16,650 nt of DNA from Gammaproteobacteria bacterium (GTDB taxonomy: Bacteria; Pseudomonadota; Gammaproteobacteria; Steroidobacterales; Steroidobacteraceae), in the NCBI GenBank assembly GCA_030040235.1, contig JASHUC010000181.1, positions 1 to 16,650 on the forward strand, written 5' to 3'. The notes under the pieces were generated by a model. It searched no databases, had not been told where the DNA came from, and was given only the letters and a program-made list of their open reading frames with translations. The position numbers and the translations under genes are program-made. Positions within the stretch are counted from its first letter, which is position 1; each line of letters starts with the position of its first letter. This document shows, piece after piece, positions 6,775-13,738 of this stretch.

Positions 6775-8779
6775 GGCATCGACGACCGTCGAAGTGGAGA
6801 TCGAGCAGATCCGGGCACTCACCAAGGCGCGGCGCCACAGCGAGGCGCTCGCCGCGAGCGAGGCGCTCGCGCCTCGGATCGCCGAGAGCCGCGACCTCCT
6901 CTACCTGACGGCGATGAACCTCAGGTACCTCAATCGGATTCCCGAGGCGCTCACGGCTCTCGAGCGGCTCGAGCAGCACCACCCAGGCTACAGCCGGCTG
7001 TTCCAGGAGCGCGGCCACTGCTATGTCGCGCTGCGTGATGCGTCGCGGGCCATTGATGCGTTTCTGCGCGGAGTGAACATCAACCCGGCGCTGCCCGCGA
7101 GCTGGCGGATGCTTCGAAGCCTTTATCACATGACGGGCGATGAAGGAAACGCCGCGACGGCGGCGCAGCACGTTTCTCTTCTCGAAGCCTTGCCGCCGGA
7201 GGTCTTACAGGCGACGAGCCTGTTCTCCGACGGAGAGCTCACGCCCGCAGAGGACATCGTTCGCACCTACCTGCTGAAGCATGGCGATCATGTCGAGGCC
7301 ATGCGGCTGCTCGCACGGATCGGGATCGAGCGCGGCGTGCTGGATGATGCGGAGGTGCTCCTCGAAGCCGTTCTCGGGCTCGCGCCCGAGTATCGCGCCG
7401 CGCGCGCCGACTACGCCCGCGTGCTGCTCAAGCGGCACAAGCATCTCGAGGCGCGCGCCGAACTGCACACATTGCTCCAGCTCGAGCCGGCCAATCGAGA
7501 GTATCTGCAGGGATACGCAGCCGCGTGCGTCGGCCTCGGAGAGTTCGAGCCGATCCTCAGCCTCTACCGGCAACTCCTTGCCGCCACGCCGGAAGCGGCA
7601 CTCGAGGCGGCGGACCTGCACCTGTGGATGGGCCATTCGCTGAAGACGCTCGGTCAGCAACCGGAGGCGATCGAGGAGTACCGCGCTGCGGTTGCGGTGC
7701 GCGCCCAATTCGGTGAAGCGTGGTGGAGCCTCGCCAATCTCAAGACCTATCGCTTTGCAGCCGATGAAATCGAGCGCATGCGCAGCGCGGAATCCGCGCC
7801 CCCGACTCCGGCGATCGACCGCTATCACCTGTGCTTTGCGCTCGGAAAGGCGCTCGAGGATCGAGGCGAGTTCGGCGAGTCGTGGGGCTACTATGAGCGC
7901 GGCAATGCGCTCAAGAACGCCGAGGTGCGTTACCTGCCGAGCATCACCGAGACCAATACTCGACTGCAGACAGAGGTGTGCACGCGGGAGCTCTTCGCAG
8001 CGCGTTCAGGATGGGGGGTCGCGGATCCGGACCCCATTTTCATCGTGGGTCTGCCGCGCGCCGGCTCGACGCTCATCGAGCAGATCCTGGCGTCTCACTC
8101 TGAGGTCGAAGGGACTCAGGAGCTCGCCGATATTCAGCGCATCGTGCTGGAGCTGCGCGGACGGGCGACGGACCTCGCGAACCCGCGCTTCCCGGGGGTG
8201 CTGAGCGAGCTCGCACCGGAGGACTTTCGCCGCTTCGGCGAACGCTACCTGCACGACACCCGGGCGTATCGCAAGACGGACAGGCCGTTCTTCATCGACA
8301 AGATGCCGAACAATTTCCGCTACATCGGCCTCATCCATCTGATGCTCCCCAACGCAAAGTTCATCGACGCCCGACGCGAGCCCATGGCATGCTGCTTCGG
8401 CAATCTGAAGCAGCTTTTCTCGAGCGGACAGGAATTCAGCTACAGCATCGAGAACATTGCCCGCTACTACCGCACCTACCTCGAGCTGATGAGGCACTGG
8501 GACGCCGTGCTGCCCGGATGCATCCTCAGAGTCCAGCACGAGGACCTCGTGGAAGACCTCGAGGGCAGCGTACGGCGCATGCTCGACTTCTGCGGGCTGC
8601 CCTTCGAGCCTGCGTGCCTCGAGTTCCACCAGAATCCCCGCAGCGTGCATACGGCGAGCTCGGAGCAGGTGCGCCGGCCGATCTCGCGCGCGGGGTTGCA
8701 GCAGTGGAAGCGCTATGAGCCCTGGCTCGGGGCGCTGCGAGACGCGCTGGGGGATGCGCTGACGCGCTACACGGAATGA
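6758..8779 (+). CDS. TPR-repeat sulfotransferase (paralogue 1)
   Basis: This is a 673-residue fusion of N-terminal tetratricopeptide repeats (about 15-400) and a C-terminal PAPS-dependent sulfotransferase domain. The 5'-phosphosulfate loop is IVGLPRAGSTLIEQIL (GLPRAGSTL at 431-439), followed by EVEGTQEL and DKMPNNFRYIGLIHLMLPNA. The 3'-phosphate-binding segment reads RREPMACCFGN. Its Arg540 is present, but the Ser expected eight residues later is Gly548, while paralogue 2 has Ser. The domain resembles tyrosylprotein-sulfotransferase-like bacterial proteins; the acceptor is unknown. The TTG start at 6758 overlaps the receptor gene with AAGG directly before it, suggesting coupling. GTG at 6794 is an alternative without a visible ribosome-binding site, and the first in-frame ATG is at codon 53. 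The 3' end overlaps phnX tail to tail by 13 bp. Confidence 0.92.
   Translation: MTTASKASTTVEVEIEQIRALTKARRHSEALAASEALAPRIAESRDLLYLTAMNLRYLNRIPEALTALERLEQHHPGYSRLFQERGHCYVALRDASRAIDAFLRGVNINPALPASWRMLRSLYHMTGDEGNAATAAQHVSLLEALPPEVLQATSLFSDGELTPAEDIVRTYLLKHGDHVEAMRLLARIGIERGVLDDAEVLLEAVLGLAPEYRAARADYARVLLKRHKHLEARAELHTLLQLEPANREYLQGYAAACVGLGEFEPILSLYRQLLAATPEAALEAADLHLWMGHSLKTLGQQPEAIEEYRAAVAVRAQFGEAWWSLANLKTYRFAADEIERMRSAESAPPTPAIDRYHLCFALGKALEDRGEFGESWGYYERGNALKNAEVRYLPSITETNTRLQTEVCTRELFAARSGWGVADPDPIFIVGLPRAGSTLIEQILASHSEVEGTQELADIQRIVLELRGRATDLANPRFPGVLSELAPEDFRRFGERYLHDTRAYRKTDRPFFIDKMPNNFRYIGLIHLMLPNAKFIDARREPMACCFGNLKQLFSSGQEFSYSIENIARYYRTYLELMRHWDAVLPGCILRVQHEDLVEDLEGSVRRMLDFCGLPFEPACLEFHQNPRSVHTASSEQVRRPISRAGLQQWKRYEPWLGALRDALGDALTRYTE
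6839..6870 (+). repeat. Short in-frame direct repeat inside the TPR region
   Basis: The 14-mer AGCGAGGCGCTCGC occurs twice, at 6839-6852 and 6857-6870, with a period of 18 bp. It encodes the residue repeat SEALAASEALA near the N-terminus of the sulfotransferase. It looks like a small in-frame duplication in helical repeat sequence, with no sign of regulatory or mobile character. Confidence 0.75.
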
Positions 8780-9597
8780 GCGGATTGGCCTGTTCGGAGC
8801 GCCAGTTCCTCATTACGCACGTGGCTCTCGAGCGCCGGAACGAGATCGGCGACCGACTCGAGCACGAGGTCGGCACCGGCCGAGCGCAATGCCTGACGTG
8901 CAGCCTCGATGCGCCCGGCGCGCTGCCCCGGCGGGAGCGCTTGCAGGGCCTGGACGGAGAGTGCGAGCGCATTACCCGAGGCGACCCCAACGGTGAAGGC
9001 GCCGGCGGCACGGCCCTCGGCGATGCCGACCTCGGCGTCGTCGACCTTGACCACGCGGCTGAGCGGCCAGACCCCGAGCTCCGCACAGGCCTTGTAGATC
9101 ATGAGCGGCGTGGGCCGCCCCGCCGGGGTCTCCCCGGAGCACACCACGTGCTCGGGAACGTAGCCCTGCTCGGCGGCACGCTCGAGCACCGGCACCATCA
9201 TCTCGCGGGTGTAGCCGGTCGATGAGGCAACGCGCAGCCCCGCCGCTCGCAGCCGCTCGAAAGTCCCCCGTGCGCCCGGAATCAGCAACGCGGCGTGCGC
9301 TGCATGCTCGCGCATCAGTGGGCCGAGGCGGAGCATCAGGGATTGCACATCCTGCGTATCGGCTGCGCGCTGATGTCTCGAGCGCCAGGCCGCGGCCACC
9401 TGGGGATCGGCGAGCAAACTGCGGACATGGTCGATTTTCGCCTTGCCCATGTCGCGCCGCGCCGTCGCCTCGTCGAGCTCCACGCCCCGCTCGCCGAAAG
9501 CCTCGATGAGCGCCTTTACCGGTGCTGTGCAGCCGAAGTCGACCATCGTGCCGGCCCAGTCGAAGATCACCAGGTCGAAACGGTCCTTGAGGCTCAT
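8767..9597 (-). CDS. phnX: Phosphonoacetaldehyde hydrolase (phosphonatase)
   Basis: This enzyme cleaves the C-P bond of phosphonoacetaldehyde to acetaldehyde and phosphate (EC 3.11.1.1). The 276-residue protein is full length for this HAD-superfamily enzyme. Motif I is FDWAGTMVDFG with nucleophile Asp13 and the phosphonatase-specific Ala in place of the usual HAD acid. The cap domain has MGKAKIDH, where Lys54 is the expected Schiff-base lysine. SSTGYTREMM is motif II, GRPTPLM carries Arg161, and KVDDAEVGIAEG is the metal-binding motif IV, close to the VDDTxPGI form of proteobacterial PhnX. The ATG overlaps the oxidoreductase stop as ATGA, with GGAG 9 bp upstream, so both form one minus-strand operon. 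PhnX usually sits beside the transaminase PhnW; none is present here. Confidence 0.95.
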   Translation of the reverse strand: MSLKDRFDLVIFDWAGTMVDFGCTAPVKALIEAFGERGVELDEATARRDMGKAKIDHVRSLLADPQVAAAWRSRHQRAADTQDVQSLMLRLGPLMREHAAHAALLIPGARGTFERLRAAGLRVASSTGYTREMMVPVLERAAEQGYVPEHVVCSGETPAGRPTPLMIYKACAELGVWPLSRVVKVDDAEVGIAEGRAAGAFTVGVASGNALALSVQALQALPPGQRAGRIEAARQALRSAGADLVLESVADLVPALESHVRNEELALRTGQSAHSV

Positions 9598-10736
9598 GTC
9601 ACTGCACTCCGGTCCAACAAACTGCTGATCACTTCTTCGCCGACGGCAAAGCCCGTCGAAGCACCGGCGCCGCAGGTGACGATGGCGATGCGCACGCGGG
9701 GATCCGGCGCATCGAGCAGCACCGTGCGGTCCGAAGCCGAAGCGTAGGTGCCCACCCAGCGCTCGAGGACGGGCGGCGGCTCAACGCCCAGAGCCGCGCG
9801 GAACTCTCCGAGAATGAGCGCATCGACGAGCTCGGAGCGGAAGGGATCGGGCGTGGACGCATAATGGTGGCTATCGCCGACGACGAGGCTCCCGTCGACG
9901 CTTTGCACCACGATGAGATGGATTCCGTGCCGCACATGCTCGGGCTGCTCCTGCATCAGGCGCGCCTTGAGCGGCGCGGCGACCGGCAGGGCGGCGTAGC
10001 CCGCGTAGCGCCCCAACCCGAGATCGGACATCAGGGCCGCAGGCAACATGAATCGCGGTGAGGCTAAGCGCAGCATCTGCAGCTTGCACCGCTTCAGTCC
10101 GTATCTCGCCAGGCGCTCCGCGTACAGGCCGTTGAAATCATCGCCGGGGCACACCGCGACATGATCAGCCCTTAGGTCGCCTCGCGAGGTGCGCAGGCCG
10201 GGCGCCGAGACCTCCAGCACCCGTGTATTGCGGAGGAAAGTGACGCCGTGCGCCCGTGAGAGCCAGTCGGCAAGGAGCGGGATGGCCGAGCGCGACTCCA
10301 CGCGCAGGTCCACCGTGCTCTCGAGCGCCGCTTCGAGATCGGGAGCTGGGAGGGCGGGGCAGCGCCGGCGCGCCTCGCTGGCACTCAGGAGGCGACAGCC
10401 CTCGGCCATCTCGGTATCGAGAAAGGCCTGAAGAACATCGACCGACTCGGGCCGTCGCACGAGCATCCACAGGCCGCTGTGAACGACCGGAATGCCGGCC
10501 GCCGCGGCCACCTCGTGCCAAACATCACGGCTGCGGCGCGCACGCCGCCACATCTCGCCGCGCTCCTGTCCGGTCACGGTGATGAAGCCGAAATTGCGCA
10601 CCGAGGCGCCGTTCGCCTGCGCATCCGCATCGACAACCGCGACACGCAGGCCGCGCCGTGCGCCCGCGAGTGCCGTGGCGAGCCCGAGAATGCCCGCGCC
10701 GACCACGGCGAGGTCGAAATGCGCTGCGGATTGCAT
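9594..10736 (-). CDS. FAD-dependent oxidoreductase of phosphonate catabolism (TIGR03364-like; PbfC/PbfD-type)
   Basis: This is a 380-residue amine-oxidising flavoprotein of the D-amino-acid-oxidase/glycine-oxidase fold. The N-terminal Rossmann motif VVGAGILGLATALAGARRGL (Gly13, 15, 18) ends at Asp36, which would hold the FAD ribose. Next comes the family signature ASVRNFGFITVTGQ (44-57). The C-terminus has WVGTYASASDRTVLL and the FAD-closing TCGAGASTGFAVGEEV. Family knowledge: a group of such enzymes found beside PhnX oxidises N-methyl-2-aminoethylphosphonate, and sometimes 2-aminoethylphosphonate itself, to phosphonoacetaldehyde. The ATGA overlap with phnX strongly supports that role. Exact substrate preference cannot be read from the sequence. 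GATAAT at 10745-10750 (complement) is a possible -10 for this gene but leaves almost no leader and lacks a clear -35. It is divergent from the DUF5690 gene across 101 bp. Confidence 0.88.
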   Translation of the reverse strand: MQSAAHFDLAVVGAGILGLATALAGARRGLRVAVVDADAQANGASVRNFGFITVTGQERGEMWRRARRSRDVWHEVAAAAGIPVVHSGLWMLVRRPESVDVLQAFLDTEMAEGCRLLSASEARRRCPALPAPDLEAALESTVDLRVESRSAIPLLADWLSRAHGVTFLRNTRVLEVSAPGLRTSRGDLRADHVAVCPGDDFNGLYAERLARYGLKRCKLQMLRLASPRFMLPAALMSDLGLGRYAGYAALPVAAPLKARLMQEQPEHVRHGIHLIVVQSVDGSLVVGDSHHYASTPDPFRSELVDALILGEFRAALGVEPPPVLERWVGTYASASDRTVLLDAPDPRVRIAIVTCGAGASTGFAVGEEVISSLLDRSAVT

Positions 10737-10774
10737 TCGCTCGGATTATCGCACGAACGCCGCACGTCCTCCGG

Positions 10775-10808
10775 GTGTCATCGGCCTGTCACAATTCGAA
10801 TGTTTGAT
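10775..10808 (+). promoter_or_regulatory. Candidate Pho box and -10 of the DUF5690 gene
   Basis: The element reads GTGTCAT-CGGC-CTGTCAC at 10775-10792, two direct 7-bp half-sites with a 4-bp spacer. Against consensus CTGTCAT/CTGTCAY they match 6/7 and 7/7; the spacer is GC-rich instead of AT-rich. Exactly 10 bp later comes TTTGAT (10803-10808) as a weak -10, the same spacing as in E. coli phoA. Transcription would start near 10815, leaving a leader of about 23 nt before the ATG at 10838. The direction favours the DUF5690 gene. Whether bound PhoB also helps the divergent oxidoreductase-phnX operon cannot be told from sequence. Confidence 0.7.
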
Positions 10809-10837
10809 CGCACTTCTCAGACCATTTTTCACCTCTC

Positions 10838-12139
10838 ATGCGAAGTGCACTCACCGATCGGCTGCGCGGCAGTTCCGCTGTGTTCGTCACGTTCGCGGGT
10901 CTTGCGGGCTTCATGACGTACTTCTCGATGTACGCTTTCCGCAAGCCGATCTCCGCGGCGAGCTTCGAGCACGTGCCGGGCTGGCACCACAGTCTCGATT
11001 TCAAGATTGCACTCGTCATCGCGCAGGTGATCGGCTACGCCGCCTCGAAGCTGATCGGCATCCGGGTGATCGCCGCCATGAAGGCCGGCTTGCGTGCGCG
11101 CGCCATCCTCGGGCTCATCGGCGCCTCATGGGTAGCGCTCGTCGTCCTGGCGGTGGCGCCGCCGCTCCTGAAGATCGCCGCCATCTTCGTGAACGGGCTG
11201 TGTCTCGGGCTCATCTGGGGCCTCGTGTTCGGTTACATGGAGGGACGGCGCACTTCGGAAATTCTCGGTGCCATCCTGTGTGCGAGCTTCATCGTCTCCT
11301 CCGGGGCCGTGAAGTCCGTGGGTGTGCTGCTCATGCAGCTGCTGCACGTGCCAGAGCTCTGGATGCCGGCGGCCACCGGTCTTGCGTTCGTGCCGGCGCT
11401 GCTGCTTGGGGTATGGGGCTTGTCGGTCTTGCCTGCACCGAGTCCGCAGGACGAGGCCGCGCGGGTGCGCCGTGCCCCGATGAGCAAGCCGCAGATGCGC
11501 GAGTTTCTGCGGGGCTACGGTGTGGGGCTCGGCCTGCTCGTGATCGTTTACGTGTTCGCGACCGCACTGCGCGATTTTCGCGACAACTTCGCCCCCGAGC
11601 TGTGGCTCGCACTCGGGTACCGCAATCCGGCGGCCGTATTCACCGCGACGGAGATTCCCGTCGCCGGCGTCGTGCTGCTCGTGCTGGGGGTGATCTTCAA
11701 AGTGCAGGACAATGTGCGCGCTCTGTTCGTCATCCATGGCGTCATCCTCGGCGGGCTGGTGTTGCTCGCCGGCGCGACGCTGCTGTTCGACGCGGGTTGG
11801 CTGCACCCGATCGGCTGGATGATCGCGAACGGCGCCGGCATGTACATCGTCTACACGCCGTTCAACGCCATGCTGTTCGACCGCTTGGTGGCCGCCAGCG
11901 GGCGGGTCGCAACCGCCGGGTTCCTGATCTACGTTGCCGACTCTGCAGGATATGCCGGCAGCTGCGCGCTCTTGTTGTGGCGTAACTTCGGACTCGTGCA
12001 CGCCGACTGGCTCACGGTGTTCCATTACACCGTGTACGCCACGTGCATCATCGGCACCGCGCTCACGGTGGCATCGCTGCTTTACTTCGGCGTCCGCGCG
12101 CGCGCACGCGCGAGCACCGTCATTCTCGGTAGCGGATAA
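10838..12139 (+). CDS. DUF5690-family multi-spanning membrane protein, candidate phosphonate transporter
   Basis: This 433-residue, very hydrophobic protein has about 11-12 predicted membrane spans in a major-facilitator-like pattern. The first helix region, FAGLAGFMTYFSMYAFRKPIS, resembles the start of organophosphate:phosphate antiporters (GlpT/UhpT kin). Further landmarks are GLCLGLIWGLVFGYMEGRR after the fourth helix and a cytoplasmic loop with PQDEAARVRRAPMSKPQMREFLRGYG in the middle, as expected between two six-helix halves. I recognise it as DUF5690, a family without established function. Divergence from an oxidase-phnX pair, its own Pho-box-like promoter and the lack of PhnCDE genes suggest it imports the phosphonate; this is inference. 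Permease or regulator-like sensor roles remain open. No clear ribosome-binding site precedes the ATG. It overlaps sulfotransferase paralogue 2 tail to tail by 20 bp. Confidence 0.8.
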   Translation: MRSALTDRLRGSSAVFVTFAGLAGFMTYFSMYAFRKPISAASFEHVPGWHHSLDFKIALVIAQVIGYAASKLIGIRVIAAMKAGLRARAILGLIGASWVALVVLAVAPPLLKIAAIFVNGLCLGLIWGLVFGYMEGRRTSEILGAILCASFIVSSGAVKSVGVLLMQLLHVPELWMPAATGLAFVPALLLGVWGLSVLPAPSPQDEAARVRRAPMSKPQMREFLRGYGVGLGLLVIVYVFATALRDFRDNFAPELWLALGYRNPAAVFTATEIPVAGVVLLVLGVIFKVQDNVRALFVIHGVILGGLVLLAGATLLFDAGWLHPIGWMIANGAGMYIVYTPFNAMLFDRLVAASGRVATAGFLIYVADSAGYAGSCALLLWRNFGLVHADWLTVFHYTVYATCIIGTALTVASLLYFGVRARARASTVILGSG

Positions 12140-13544
12140 GCGCATCCCCGAGCGCCGCTTCCAGCGCACCGAGCCACGGTGCGTAGTGGCGCCAATGTGA
12201 GAGTCCGTCGCGAAACAGCGGCTGGCGCACCTGCTCGGAGCTCGCGGTACTCACACTGCGCTCTGTCCGGTGAAAAGTCAGGCAGGCCGGCTCGAACTTC
12301 AGGCCGCAGAAATCGAGGATGCGCCGCACGCTGCCCGAGAGATCTTCGATCACGTCCTCGTACCGCACGCGCAGCACCCGCCCCGGAAGCACCGTATCCC
12401 AGTGGCGCATGAGCTCGAGGTAGGTGCGGTAGTAGCGCGCAATGTTCTCGATGCCATAGGTGAAGTCCTGACCGCCGGCGAAAAGCTGCTTGAAGTTGCT
12501 GAAGCAGCAGGCCATCGGGTCGCGCCGCACGTCGATGATCTTCGCATTCGGCAGAATGAGGTGAATGAGGCCGATGTGCCGGAAGTTATTGGGCATCTTG
12601 TCGATGAAGAACGGCTTGCCGCGGCGATAGGCTCGCGTCTCATCGAGGTAGCGCCTCCCCAGCCCGAGGAGATCCTGCGGCGCGAGACGCATGAGCACGC
12701 CGGGATAGCGGGGGTGGTAGGCGTCGGGTGCGGGGCCCTGCAGCTCGAGCACCATGCGCGGGATGTCGAAGAGCTCCTGCGTCCCTTCGACCTGGCTGTG
12801 CGAGGCGAGGATCTGCTCGATGAGCGTCGAGCCCGAGCGCGGCAGACCGACGATCAGAATCGGATCGGGATCGGGTGCGCCGCTGCCGGTGCGCTCCTGG
12901 AAGAAGGGCGCTGTGCACACCTCGGCCTGCCGGCGGGTGTTGATCTCGGTGAACTCGGGACGATAGCGGCTGGCCGCGAGCTTCAAGGTATTGCCGCGCT
13001 CGTAATATTCGAAGGACGGCCCGTACTCGCCGCGATCCTCGAGCGCCTTGCCGAGTGCGAAGCACAGATGATATCGGTCCACACGCCGCGCAGCGGCCGC
13101 GGCCTCCTCGCGCCGCATGCGCTCGAGCTCATCCGAGGAGAACCGATAGGTCTTGAGATTGGCGAGGCTCCAGTACGCATCGCCGAAGCCTGGCCGGGCA
13201 GCGGCCGCGGCGCGGTAGGCGGCGAGTGCATCCTCGCGTCGCCCGATGGCTTTGAGGGAGTGCCCGAGAAGCACCCGCCCTTGTGGCCAGTCCGGCGCTT
13301 CGGCAAGCAGTTCCTCATAGACCGTGATGGCCCGCTCGTGTTCTGCGAGCCCTGCGTAGACGGTGGCCTGCAGCAAGCGGTACGCGGCATTGCCGGGGGC
13401 AACCTCGAGTAGTTCCGTGATCGCGGCGCGCGCCCGCAGATAACTCTGACGCGCAATGAGCACACGAGCGTAGTCCGCGCGGGCCGCGTGATCGTGCGGC
13501 ACGAGCTCGAGAATTCGCTCCTGAGATCGCGGGATCCGCCTCAT
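12120..13544 (-). CDS. TPR-repeat sulfotransferase (paralogue 2, short form)
   Basis: This 474-residue protein aligns with the C-terminal two thirds of paralogue 1 (from about its residue 200). It has roughly three TPR units (18-125) and then a complete PAPS-type sulfotransferase domain. Shared landmarks include SLANLKTYRF, RYHLCFALGKALEDRGE, GLPRSGSTLIEQILASHS (233-250), DKMPNNFR and YRTYLELMRHWD. The 3'-phosphate segment RRDPMACCFSN keeps both Arg341 and Ser349, so this copy looks catalytically complete. The ATG at 13544 has only a weak GAGA ahead of it. An in-frame TGA lies a short way upstream, so no longer N-terminus is hidden there. The missing N-terminal TPRs were therefore lost or never present. 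The acceptor is unknown. It overlaps the DUF5690 gene by 20 bp and is divergent from the phospholipase gene. Confidence 0.92.
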   Translation of the reverse strand: MRRIPRSQERILELVPHDHAARADYARVLIARQSYLRARAAITELLEVAPGNAAYRLLQATVYAGLAEHERAITVYEELLAEAPDWPQGRVLLGHSLKAIGRREDALAAYRAAAAARPGFGDAYWSLANLKTYRFSSDELERMRREEAAAAARRVDRYHLCFALGKALEDRGEYGPSFEYYERGNTLKLAASRYRPEFTEINTRRQAEVCTAPFFQERTGSGAPDPDPILIVGLPRSGSTLIEQILASHSQVEGTQELFDIPRMVLELQGPAPDAYHPRYPGVLMRLAPQDLLGLGRRYLDETRAYRRGKPFFIDKMPNNFRHIGLIHLILPNAKIIDVRRDPMACCFSNFKQLFAGGQDFTYGIENIARYYRTYLELMRHWDTVLPGRVLRVRYEDVIEDLSGSVRRILDFCGLKFEPACLTFHRTERSVSTASSEQVRQPLFRDGLSHWRHYAPWLGALEAALGDALIRYRE

Positions 13545-13738
13545 TCTCGAGAGTTTCGCATCACCAGGGCAGCGACCTCAAATGAGACACGAGCGTCACG
13601 CAAGTTTCATTGGCTTGCAACGGCGCCTCACTAACGTGCGGCGTGCTGGCCCGTCAATCGGCCACCGATTTCCGCAGCGTAACCAACCATCGCTAGCACT
13701 TCGGGCGCACGCTCCGCCCGGAGGTAGGGAGGCATTCA
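13545..13738 (+). promoter_or_regulatory. Intergenic leader of the phospholipase gene
   Basis: These 194 bp lie between two divergent genes. A weak Pho-box-like pair, GCGTCAC-GCAA-GTTTCAT (13593-13610), matches the half-site 5/7 and 5/7 with the right 4-bp spacer, but no good -10 follows. Nearer the gene, a hairpin of about 9-10 bp (13699-13707 with 13715-13723, CGGGCG/CGCCCG core) takes in the first GGAGG. A second ribosome-binding sequence, AGGGAGG (13726-13732), stays free 6 bp before the ATG. No other structure was recognised. Confidence 0.3.

Noticed and set aside
9020..9060. Possible loss of a catalytic acid in PhnX motif IV (VDDAEVGI against VGDTVSDM of Bacillus)
   Set aside because: Proteobacterial PhnX proteins normally read VDDTxPGI here, so the Gly is a lineage form and not a defect.
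10492..11985. Long plus-strand open frame (497 codons) across the phosphonate module
   Set aside because: Arg/Ala/Pro-rich translation without domain pattern, overlying two clearly recognisable genes; a GC-rich frame shadow.
6758..13544. Composite transposon bounded by inverted sulfotransferase genes
   Set aside because: The paralogues are diverged, unequal in length and end by overlapping neighbouring genes; no transposase, terminal inverted repeats or target duplications are visible.
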